The position numbers and the translations under genes were made by a program. Below are positions 54,746 through 62,437 of a stretch of DNA of 64,000 bases, piece after piece. Positions within the stretch are counted from its first letter, which is position 1. Every line of letters starts with the position of its first letter. This stretch comes from Clostridia bacterium. Lineage in GTDB: Bacteria; Bacillota; Clostridia; Christensenellales; Aristaeellaceae. The notes beneath the pieces are model-generated. The model was not told the origin of the DNA, made no database searches, and saw nothing but the letters and a program-made list of their open reading frames with translations. Location of the stretch: contig JAFRLY010000044.1 of assembly GCA_017431005.1 (NCBI GenBank), positions 62,001 to 126,000 of the forward strand, given 5' to 3'.

Positions 54746-57316
54746 GTGGCTGCTTTTGACCGTATTCTGTCCGGTATTCCGGAAATGGATAAAGCCCTCG
54801 ACAATATCCGTCTCGGTGACAATGTGGTGTGGCGCGTGTCGGACCTGTCCCAGTTCCGGCTGTTCATGGAGCCTTATGTGGAACAGGCTGTCCGGGACCG
54901 GCGCAACATCATTTATTTCCGTTTCGCGGGCCACGAGCCGCTGCTTGCCGGCTGCCCCGGGGTCAAAACGGTCAGTCTGCCCCTCTCGCACCGGTTTGAA
55001 ACCTTTACGGTCGACATCCATCATGTGATCGAGCGGGAGGGAAAGGACGCGTTCTATGTTTTTGACTGCCTGTCCGACCTGCAGGCTGCCTGGGCGACGG
55101 ATCTGATGATGGGCAACTTTTTCCGGGTGACCTGTCCGTTCCTGTTCCTCCTGGATACGGTGGCCTTCTTCCCGATTATCCGGGGAAAGCATTCCGTTCA
55201 GGCAATCAACAAAATCCTGAACACCACCCAGCTGTTTATCGATGTATACGGGGACGGCAAAAGCATCTATGTCCGTCCGGAGAAGGTCTGGAACCGCAGC
55301 TCCGCCACGATGTTCCAGCCGCATACCTACGAACCGGACACGGGCCGTTTCCGTCCGATCCTGGACGGGGTGAAATCCAGCCGGTTCTATCAGACGCTGG
55401 GGCAGGCCCAGCGGTCGGCCGAGGAGCAGTATGCCGATTCCTGGGACCGTTTCTTCAACCGGGCGAAGCTGCTTCACGAAAGCGGGGCGGATATTGCGGA
55501 GGACTGCGGCCGGATGTGCAATATCATGATGACCCGGGATGAGAAGCTGCGGGAGATGGTGAAAAAACACTTCCTGCCGGAGGATTATTTCGCCGTCCGG
55601 GATCATATGATCGGCACGGGAATGATCGGCGGCAAGGCCTGCGGCATGCTGCTGGCCCGGGCCATCATCCGCAACCGGGAGCCGGATATCGGCGAAGTGC
55701 TGGAGCCTCACGATTCCTTCTACGTCGGATCGGATGTATACTATACCTATATTGTGGACAACAACCTGTGGGATTACCGGGTCCGGCAGCGGACAGACGA
55801 AGAATATTTCACGCTGGCGGAGGAGTTTGCGGACAGGCTGAGGAACGGCGTTTTTTCGGACAGTATGCGGGAGCAGTTTGTGCGCATCATCGAATACTAC
55901 GGTCAGGATCCGTACATCGTCCGTTCCAGCAGCATTCTGGAGGACGGCTTCGGCAACGCGTTCGCCGGGAAGTACGAATCGGTTTTCTGCGTGAACCGGG
56001 GAGAACTGGAGGACCGGCTGGATGAGTTTGAAAAAGCGATCAAAACCGTATACGCCAGCACCATGAGCCTCTCCGCACTGGATTACCGGAAACGGCGGGG
56101 ACTGGACAGGCGGGACGAACAGATGGCGCTGCTGATCCAGCGTGTTTCCGGCTCCTATTACGGCTCCTATTACATGCCCTGCGCCGCCGGCGTCGGGTAT
56201 TCCTGCAGCCCGTACCGGATCATGAAGGATACCGATCCTTCCGCCGGCATGCTGCGGCTGGTCATGGGCCTCGGTACCTCGGCGGTGGACCGGTCGGAGG
56301 GCTCCTATCCGCGGATTGTAAACCTGGATAATCCGGAAAAAACCTCCTGGTCCTCCTCCGCGGACAGGCACAGATTCTCCCAGGGACAGGCGGAAGTCAT
56401 CAATATGGCGGAACGCAGACTGGAGAAGCTGCCCTTTGAGAGGATGATGCCGGATATTCCGAAATACCTGGACAGGATCCTGCTGGAGCATGATGATGAC
56501 GCGGAATATTACCTCAGGGAATCGGGAACGCCGCGGGATGTGAAGTTCATCTCCTGCAGGGGACTGGTGGCCAACCGGACGCTGATGGAGCAGATGCGCA
56601 GGATGCTTCACTGTATTCAGGAGGAATATGCGTATCCGGTGGATACGGAGTTCACGATCAATATCTCGGAAAACGGTGAATATTCGATCGATCTGCTGCA
56701 GTGCCGTCCGCTGCAGATCCAGAAGGGAAAAACCGGCACGATGGTTCCGGAAAACATTCCGGAGGACAGGATCCTGCTTGAAAGCAGGGGGGCGTCCATG
56801 GGAATGTCCAGAGCGTCCGGACTGGACCTGATCGTCCTGGTGGATCCGGTTTCATATTACCGGATGCCGTACAGGGACAAGAGCTCCGTCGCGCGGCTGA
56901 TCGGGAGCATCAACTGGCATTACCGGGATCTTGGAAAGCATATGATGCTGATCGTGCCCGGCCGCGTCGGGACGTCGTCCCCCGAGCTGGGGGTTCCCAC
57001 GGCGTTTTCGGATATCAGCGCGTTCGAAATTATCTGCGAGACGGAGGAGCGGGACGCGGGCTACAATCCGGAGCTGTCCTACGGCAGCCATATCTTCCAG
57101 GACCTGGTGGAGGCGGAGATTCTGTATACGGCGGTATTCCGCAGTGAGAAGACGGTTCATTTCCGGCCGGAGAAGCTGTCGGACTGCCCGGACCTGGTGA
57201 AGGAATTTGAAAACGGCGCGGCGCTGGCCGGCATTGTTCATGTGTACGATGTCAGCGGGAAGCAGTGCGAGGTATACAGCGACGTGGCGGAGCAGCACCT
57301 GATGATCACGCTTTAG
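54746..57316 (+). CDS. PEP/pyruvate-binding (PPDK-N) domain protein with RecA/KaiC-like N-terminus
   Basis: An 856-aa protein of unknown function. Residues about 1-230 look like a degenerate RecA/KaiC-type domain (SGIPEMDKALDNIRLGDNVVWRVSDLSQF, FYVFDCLSDLQAAW) without a clear Walker A. Residues about 280-660 match the ATP-grasp, N-terminal domain of pyruvate phosphate dikinase/PEP synthase (GTGMIGGKACGMLLARAII, YIVRSSSILEDGFGNAFAGKYESVF). The swivelling phosphohistidine domain and the PEP/pyruvate barrel are missing, so it cannot be a normal PPDK. The start is GTG 54746, 5 nt after GGAGGTG. It follows gltD by 23 bp and therefore belongs to the glnA-gltBD unit. A nucleotide- or metabolite-dependent phosphotransfer role is only speculation. 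Confidence 0.7.
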   Translation: MAAFDRILSGIPEMDKALDNIRLGDNVVWRVSDLSQFRLFMEPYVEQAVRDRRNIIYFRFAGHEPLLAGCPGVKTVSLPLSHRFETFTVDIHHVIEREGKDAFYVFDCLSDLQAAWATDLMMGNFFRVTCPFLFLLDTVAFFPIIRGKHSVQAINKILNTTQLFIDVYGDGKSIYVRPEKVWNRSSATMFQPHTYEPDTGRFRPILDGVKSSRFYQTLGQAQRSAEEQYADSWDRFFNRAKLLHESGADIAEDCGRMCNIMMTRDEKLREMVKKHFLPEDYFAVRDHMIGTGMIGGKACGMLLARAIIRNREPDIGEVLEPHDSFYVGSDVYYTYIVDNNLWDYRVRQRTDEEYFTLAEEFADRLRNGVFSDSMREQFVRIIEYYGQDPYIVRSSSILEDGFGNAFAGKYESVFCVNRGELEDRLDEFEKAIKTVYASTMSLSALDYRKRRGLDRRDEQMALLIQRVSGSYYGSYYMPCAAGVGYSCSPYRIMKDTDPSAGMLRLVMGLGTSAVDRSEGSYPRIVNLDNPEKTSWSSSADRHRFSQGQAEVINMAERRLEKLPFERMMPDIPKYLDRILLEHDDDAEYYLRESGTPRDVKFISCRGLVANRTLMEQMRRMLHCIQEEYAYPVDTEFTINISENGEYSIDLLQCRPLQIQKGKTGTMVPENIPEDRILLESRGASMGMSRASGLDLIVLVDPVSYYRMPYRDKSSVARLIGSINWHYRDLGKHMMLIVPGRVGTSSPELGVPTAFSDISAFEIICETEERDAGYNPELSYGSHIFQDLVEAEILYTAVFRSEKTVHFRPEKLSDCPDLVKEFENGAALAGIVHVYDVSGKQCEVYSDVAEQHLMITL

Positions 57317-57371
57317 CGGCCGGCAGGGATGAGGCGGTTCTGTTCAGGTGATGTTTTTCGGAAAAAAAGGG

Positions 57372-57400
57372 TTGACAAGCAATTGTATACAGTATACAAT
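57372..57400 (+). promoter_or_regulatory. amt promoter containing a GntR-type palindrome
   Basis: TTGACA (57372-57377) and TACAAT (57395-57400) are 17 bp apart. A perfect 9-bp inverted repeat, ATTGTATAC-A-GTATACAAT (57382-57400), fills the spacer and the -10 box. It resembles GntR-family operators (TTGTATAC half-sites). No GntR gene is in the window. The other three nitrogen promoters lack it, so the transporter has an extra layer of control. Confidence 0.75.
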
Positions 57401-57414
57401 ACGCCCTGTCAAGC

Positions 57415-57454
57415 AAGGCGCAAGGGTGTGCGGAACACCCCGGCGCCTTTTTTT
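57415..57454 (+). terminator. leader terminator of the amt-PII gene
   Basis: AAGGCGC pairs with GCGCCTT and GGGTGT with ACACCC around a 5-nt loop, followed by T7. The segment CAAGGGTGTG (57421-57430) matches the motif of the other leaders. A weak alternative pairing of CGCC (57402-57405) with GGCG (57417-57420) would break the terminator. A second hairpin (CTGTGCC / GGCACAG, 57459-57474) precedes the ribosome site. Confidence 0.8.
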
Positions 57455-57496
57455 AATCCTGTGCCCCGGCACAGAGGAAAAAAGGGAGTGAGTTGA

Positions 57497-59218
57497 ATGT
57501 ACTCTGCTGCAAACACGATCTGGGTCCTGCTCGGCGCTGCGCTGGTGTTCTTCATGCAGGCCGGGTTCGCGATGTGCGAGGCCGGCTTTACCCGGGCCAA
57601 GAATACCGGCAATATTCTGATGAAGAACCTGATGGACTTCTGCATCGGCACGCCGCTGTACTGGCTGTTCGGCTTCGGCATCATGTTCGGGGCGGGCACG
57701 GCGGTGTTCGGCTGGATCGATCCCTTTATCATGAAGGATTACGGCGCGGTGCTGCCGGCGGGGGTTCCGCTGTGGGCCTACGCGATCTTCCAGACGGTGT
57801 TCTGCGCCACCTCCGCGACGATCGTTTCCGGAGCCATGGCGGAGCGTACGAAGTTCTCCGCCTACTGCATTTATTCCGCGGCGATATCGCTGTTCATCTA
57901 TCCGGTCAGCGGCCACTGGATCTGGGGCGGCGGCTGGGCGCAGCAGATGGGCTTCCATGATTTCGCCGGCTCCGCGGCGGTGCACATGGTCGGCGGCATC
58001 TGCGCGCTGATCGGCGCGAAGATTCTCGGACCGCGCGCCGGCAAGTACAGCCCGGACGGAAAGCCCCGGGCGATCCTGGGCCACAATCTGAGTATCGCCG
58101 CGCTCGGCGTGTTCATCCTGTGGTTCTGCTGGTTCGGCTTCAACGGCGCCTCCACCGTCGCGATGGACAGCGACGAGGCGATCGGCTCCGCTTCCCTGGT
58201 GTTCTTCAACACGAACCTCGCGGCGGCCGTGGCTACGCTGGCCTGTATGATCTTTACCTGGATCCGCTACGGCAAGCCGGATGTATCGATGACCTTCAAC
58301 GCGGCGCTGGCCGGCCTGGTCGGCATCACGGCCGGGTGCGACGCGGTGAACCCGTTCGGCGCGGCTGTCATCGGCCTGGTGTGCGGCATCCTGGTGGTGC
58401 TGTCGGTCGGCTTCTTTGACAGGGTTGTGAAGATCGACGATCCGGTCGGCGCGATTTCGGTCCATGGCGTGTGCGGCGCGGCGGGAACGGTCCTGACCGG
58501 CCTGTTCGCCACCGGCGGCACAACGATGAAGGGTCTGCTTTACGGCGGCGGATTCAGATTCCTGGGTGTGCAGCTGCTGGGCGTCGCAGCCACAGTCTGC
58601 TGGACGGCCGTGATCATTACGGTCGTGTTTACGGTAATCAGGAAGACGATCGGCCTGCGGGCGGACGCGGCGGACGAGGTCATGGGCCTTGACCGCAGTG
58701 AGCACGGGCTCACGACCGCCTACGCGGGCTTCGCGATCCTGCCGGAGGAGGGAGTATTCACCCTGACCGGCGAGGTACCGCCTGCCTCAGAAACCGCACC
58801 CGCGGGTTCGGCTGAACCGGTGGTGACCGCGAAGAAAGCGCAGAAGGCGCCCGGCGAGCCGGTCTATACCCGTGTGCAGATCGTCTGCCGTCCGGCCAGT
58901 CTGGAGTCCCTGAAGACCGCTATGAATGGCATCGGGATCACCGGCATGACCGTCACGAACGTCATGGGCTACGGCGCGCAGAAGGGCAAGCCGGAGTATT
59001 ACCGCGGCACGCCGGTGGAGGTAACGCTCCTGCCGAAGGTCCAGGTGGACATCGTGGTCAGCAAGGTGCCGGTGGCGCAGGTCATCGAGACCGCCCGGAA
59101 GGTGCTGTACACCGGCCATATCGGCGACGGAAAGATCTTCATTCACGATGTGGAGGATGTGGTCCGTGTCCGGACGGGCGAGACGGGCTACGACGCGCTG
59201 CAGTCGGATGAGGAATAA
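57497..59218 (+). CDS. amt: ammonium channel fused to a PII (GlnK) signalling domain
   Basis: Residues about 1-410 are an Amt/Rh ammonium channel: eleven hydrophobic segments, AGFAMCEAGFTRAKN, DFAGSAAVHMVGG with the first pore His, and HGVCGAAGTVLTGLF with the second. A ~45-residue Pro/Ala-rich linker leads to a complete PII domain (about 453-573): RVQIVCRPASLESLKTAMN, T-loop GYGAQKGKPEYYRG with a Tyr at the uridylylation position, LLPKVQVDIVV and GHIGDGKIFIHDVEDVVRVRTGE (nucleotide site). PII normally is a separate protein that plugs the channel when 2-oxoglutarate is low; fusion makes the plug permanent and local. No separate glnK/glnB is in the window. GGGAGTGA precedes ATG 57497. Confidence 0.92.
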   Translation: MYSAANTIWVLLGAALVFFMQAGFAMCEAGFTRAKNTGNILMKNLMDFCIGTPLYWLFGFGIMFGAGTAVFGWIDPFIMKDYGAVLPAGVPLWAYAIFQTVFCATSATIVSGAMAERTKFSAYCIYSAAISLFIYPVSGHWIWGGGWAQQMGFHDFAGSAAVHMVGGICALIGAKILGPRAGKYSPDGKPRAILGHNLSIAALGVFILWFCWFGFNGASTVAMDSDEAIGSASLVFFNTNLAAAVATLACMIFTWIRYGKPDVSMTFNAALAGLVGITAGCDAVNPFGAAVIGLVCGILVVLSVGFFDRVVKIDDPVGAISVHGVCGAAGTVLTGLFATGGTTMKGLLYGGGFRFLGVQLLGVAATVCWTAVIITVVFTVIRKTIGLRADAADEVMGLDRSEHGLTTAYAGFAILPEEGVFTLTGEVPPASETAPAGSAEPVVTAKKAQKAPGEPVYTRVQIVCRPASLESLKTAMNGIGITGMTVTNVMGYGAQKGKPEYYRGTPVEVTLLPKVQVDIVVSKVPVAQVIETARKVLYTGHIGDGKIFIHDVEDVVRVRTGETGYDALQSDEE

Positions 59219-59234
59219 AATGTATTATAACGTA

Positions 59235-59264
59235 TTGACGGAATGAGCCCTGTTATGGTATGAT
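59235..59264 (+). promoter_or_regulatory. sigma-70-type promoter of glmS
   Basis: TTGACG (59235-59240) and TATGAT (59259-59264), spacing 18 bp, 15 bp after the amt stop. Confidence 0.75.
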
Positions 59265-59275
59265 CCTCTGCGGCA

Positions 59276-59319
59276 GGGCAAGGGGGTCTTGTACGGACTC
59301 CCTTGCTCTCTTTTTATTT
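59276..59319 (+). terminator. leader terminator of glmS
   Basis: A 13-bp stem (59276-59288 with 59296-59308, two G-T pairs) and 7-nt loop is followed by TCTCTTTTTATTT. It starts 11 nt after the -10 box and also contains the shared CAAGGGGGTC at 59279-59288. It may double as terminator for amt read-through. A small hairpin AGAGGC-GGAG-GCCTCT follows before the ribosome site. No glmS ribozyme is present in this ~90-nt leader. Confidence 0.8.
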
Positions 59320-59356
59320 CAGAGGCGGAGGCCTCTTGAATCAGGAGGATCAATCC

Positions 59357-61225
59357 ATGTGCGGAATTGTGGGATATACGGGGCGGAAGCAGGCAGCGCC
59401 GATTCTGCTGGACAGCCTTTCGCGGCTGGAATACAGGGGCTATGATTCAGCCGGCCTGGCTGTCCGGAACGGGACGGCGCTGGCGGAGGTTGTGAAGGCG
59501 ACCGGGAAGCTCCATCATCTGGCGGATAAGACGGATCAGGGCCGCGCGCTGGCCGGCTGCTGCGGCATCGGGCATACGCGCTGGGCGACCCACGGCGATC
59601 CGAGCCTGGTGAACGCGCATCCGCATGTCAGCGGCAACTGCTCCGGCTCCGGATCCGGCGCGGTGGAGTCCGACGTGGTGGGCGTGCATAACGGCATCAT
59701 TGAGAATTATACGGAGCTGAAGGAAAAGCTTCTGCGCCGCGGATATACCTTCTACAGCGAAACGGACACGGAGGTGGCCGTGAAGCTGGTGGATTATTAC
59801 TATAAGAAATACAAGATCGGCCCGGTGGACGCGATCACCCGGACCATGGTGCGGATCCGCGGCAGCTATGCCCTCGCGCTGATGTTCAAGGACTTCCCGG
59901 ACGAGATTTTTGCCGCGCGCAAGGATTCCCCGCTGATCATCGGCACGGATGAAGAGGAATCGTTCCTGGCTTCGGACGTCCCGGCGATCCTGAAATACAC
60001 CCGGCAGGTATATTATATCGACAATCACCAGGTCGCCCGGGTTTCTCCGGGAAAGGTTGTTTTTTATGACCTGAACGGCGACGAGGTGCCCATGCCGCTG
60101 ACCGAGATCACCTGGGACGCGGAGGCGGCGGAAAAGGGCGGCTATGAGCATTTCATGCTCAAGGAAATCCATGAGGAGCCCGCCGCCGTGCGCGATACGC
60201 TGAACAGCATGGTGAAGGACGGAAAAATCGACCTGTCCCAGACCGGCCTGACGGAGGATGTCATCCGTTCCATTGAGCAGATCGATATCGCCGCCTGCGG
60301 ATCCGCCTGGCATGTGGGCATGGCGGCCCAGTACGTGATCGAGGACCTGGCGGAGATTCCGGTGCGGGTGGAGCTGGCGTCGGAATTCCGCTACCGGAAG
60401 CTTCCGCTGAGCCGGAACACGCTGGTCATCGTGATTTCCCAGTCCGGGGAAACGGCGGACAGCCTGGCCGCACTGCGGGTCGCGAAGGAGCGCGGCGCCG
60501 TGACGCTGGCCATCGTGAATGTTATCGGCTCCACGATTGCCCGGGAGGCGGACCATGTGCTGTATACGCTGGCGGGCCCTGAAATTGCCGTGGCCACAAC
60601 CAAGGCCTACAGCGCGCAGCTGATCGCGGCGGACGTGCTGGCGGTGCACCTGGCGGCGGTGCGGGGCACCGTGTCCCCGGAGAGGGAAGCCGGGCTGCTG
60701 GAGGAGCTGGCGGCGATCCCGGACAAGATTTCCCGGATCCTGGAGGAGAAGGATCGGCTGCAGTGGTTTTCCTCGAAGATGGCGAATACCCATGATATTT
60801 TCTTCATCGGCCGCGGGCTGGATTACGCGATCAGCCTGGAGGGCAGCCTGAAGATGAAGGAAATCAGTTATATCCATTCCGAGGCCTATGCCGCGGGCGA
60901 GCTGAAGCACGGCACCATCAGCCTGATCGAGAACAATACCCTGGTGATCGGCGTGCTGACCCAGAAGGAGCTGTATGAAAAAACCGTATCCAATATGATG
61001 GAATGCAAATCCCGCGGCGCCTTCCTGGCGGGCATCACGACGAACGGGAATTTTTCCGTGGAGGATTCGGTGAATTTCACCGTATACATACCCAAGACGG
61101 ACGAGCACTTTATGGCGTCGCTGGCAATCGTTCCGCTGCAGCTTCTGGCGTATTACACCAGCGTGAACCGGGGCCTGGACGTGGATAAGCCGAGAAACCT
61201 CGCCAAGAGCGTGACAGTGGAGTGA
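59357..61225 (+). CDS. glmS: glucosamine-6-phosphate synthase (glutamine-hydrolysing)
   Basis: Makes glucosamine-6-phosphate from fructose-6-phosphate and glutamine, the first step to peptidoglycan amino sugars. The 622-aa protein has the N-terminal Ntn glutaminase (MCGIVGYTG, Cys 2; LEYRGYDSAGLA; HTRWATHGDPS), two SIS domains (CGSAWHVGM, ISQSGETADSLAALR, TKAYSAQL) and the C-terminal DKPRNLAKSVTVE. A low-complexity insertion (GNCSGSGSGAVESD) lengthens the glutaminase loop before HNGIIEN compared with E. coli GlmS. AGGAGG lies 7-8 nt before ATG 59357. First gene of a glmS-dapL-pyrG set. Confidence 0.96.
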   Translation: MCGIVGYTGRKQAAPILLDSLSRLEYRGYDSAGLAVRNGTALAEVVKATGKLHHLADKTDQGRALAGCCGIGHTRWATHGDPSLVNAHPHVSGNCSGSGSGAVESDVVGVHNGIIENYTELKEKLLRRGYTFYSETDTEVAVKLVDYYYKKYKIGPVDAITRTMVRIRGSYALALMFKDFPDEIFAARKDSPLIIGTDEEESFLASDVPAILKYTRQVYYIDNHQVARVSPGKVVFYDLNGDEVPMPLTEITWDAEAAEKGGYEHFMLKEIHEEPAAVRDTLNSMVKDGKIDLSQTGLTEDVIRSIEQIDIAACGSAWHVGMAAQYVIEDLAEIPVRVELASEFRYRKLPLSRNTLVIVISQSGETADSLAALRVAKERGAVTLAIVNVIGSTIAREADHVLYTLAGPEIAVATTKAYSAQLIAADVLAVHLAAVRGTVSPEREAGLLEELAAIPDKISRILEEKDRLQWFSSKMANTHDIFFIGRGLDYAISLEGSLKMKEISYIHSEAYAAGELKHGTISLIENNTLVIGVLTQKELYEKTVSNMMECKSRGAFLAGITTNGNFSVEDSVNFTVYIPKTDEHFMASLAIVPLQLLAYYTSVNRGLDVDKPRNLAKSVTVE

Positions 61226-61232
61226 GAAAACA

Positions 61233-62420
61233 ATGCTGAAGCCGAACGGAAATTACCGGAATCTGAAGGATTCCTACCTGTTTTTCGGGATCTCGAAAAA
61301 GGTGGAGGCCTACCGGAAGGCGCACCCGGATCTGCCGCTGTACCGGCTCGGGATCGGGGACGTCTCCCGGCCGCTGTGCGATGAAGCGATCAAGGCGCTG
61401 CACGCCGCGGTGAACGACCAGGCGGATGCCCGGACCTTCCGGGGCTACACGCCGGAGTGCGGCATCCCGGAATTCCGGCAGGCCGCCGCGGGCTACTATG
61501 CCCGGCGGGGCGTACGGCTGGATCCGGAGGAGGTTTTCGTATCCAGCGGCGCCAGCGACGAGCTGGGGGATATCCTGGACCTGTTCGACGCCTCCTCCCC
61601 GGCGCTGATCACCCAGCCGGCCTATCCGGCCTATGTGGACGCCAGCGTGATGGCGGGCCGGAAGGTGTCCTTTCTGAACGCCGGGCCGGAGAACGATTTC
61701 CTGCCCCTGCCGGGGGAGGATACGGAGGCGGATCTGATTTACCTGTGCTCCCCGAACAATCCGACCGGGGCCGTGTACAGCCGGGAACAGCTGCAGGCCT
61801 GGGTGGATTACGCCAACCGCCGCGGGGCCGTGATCCTCTTTGACGCGGCGTACGAGGCGTTCATTGAGGAGGATCTGCCCCACAGTATCTTTGAAATTCC
61901 CGGTGCGGAAAACTGCGCGGTCGAGATCTGCTCCCTGTCCAAGACAGCGGGCTTTACCGGCACGCGGCTGGGATATACGGTGATCCCGAAGGCGCTGGAG
62001 CGGGACGGCATGAACCTGAACGCGATGTGGGTCCGGAACCGGACGACAAAGACCAACGGCATCTCCTATATCCTGCAGAAGGCCGGCATCGCCGTGTTCT
62101 CGGATGCCGGGCTCCGCCAGATTCAGGAAAACATACAGATATACAAGGAAAACGCCCGGGTTCTGATGCGGGCGCTGGACGGGGCGGGTATCCGGTACTG
62201 GGGCGGAAAAAACGCGCCGTATATCTGGATGGCGTGTCCGGACGGAATGAAGAGCTGGGACTTTTTTGATCTGCTGCTGAATGAAATCCAGGTGATCGGG
62301 ACGCCTGGCGAGGGCTTCGGCGCGTGCGGCGAGGGCTTCTTCCGTCTCTCGTCCTTCGGGGATCCGGAGGATACCCGGATCGCCGCGGAGCGGATCCGGT
62401 CTCTGATTGTGAACCGCTGA
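61233..62420 (+). CDS. dapL: LL-diaminopimelate aminotransferase
   Basis: A 395-aa class I/II PLP aminotransferase of the DapL type, which makes LL-diaminopimelate directly from tetrahydrodipicolinate and glutamate. The N-terminus [44 protein letters not shown], the PLP Lys in [15 protein letters not shown] (Lys about 237) and [17 protein letters not shown] are all typical. It uses the glutamate made by GOGAT and serves the cell wall, like glmS 7 bp upstream. Only the gap to glmS and the shared direction support an operon. Confidence 0.93.
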   Translation: MLKPNGNYRNLKDSYLFFGISKKVEAYRKAHPDLPLYRLGIGDVSRPLCDEAIKALHAAVNDQADARTFRGYTPECGIPEFRQAAAGYYARRGVRLDPEEVFVSSGASDELGDILDLFDASSPALITQPAYPAYVDASVMAGRKVSFLNAGPENDFLPLPGEDTEADLIYLCSPNNPTGAVYSREQLQAWVDYANRRGAVILFDAAYEAFIEEDLPHSIFEIPGAENCAVEICSLSKTAGFTGTRLGYTVIPKALERDGMNLNAMWVRNRTTKTNGISYILQKAGIAVFSDAGLRQIQENIQIYKENARVLMRALDGAGIRYWGGKNAPYIWMACPDGMKSWDFFDLLLNEIQVIGTPGEGFGACGEGFFRLSSFGDPEDTRIAAERIRSLIVNR

Positions 62421-62437
62421 AAAGGGGGAACAGGAAT

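Noticed and set aside
54746-57316. Calling the gene pyruvate phosphate dikinase or PEP synthase
   Set aside because: The phosphohistidine and PEP/pyruvate-binding domains are absent and the N-terminus is different.
59265-59356. Possible glmS ribozyme
   Set aside because: The leader is too short and is fully accounted for by the terminator and a 6-bp hairpin.
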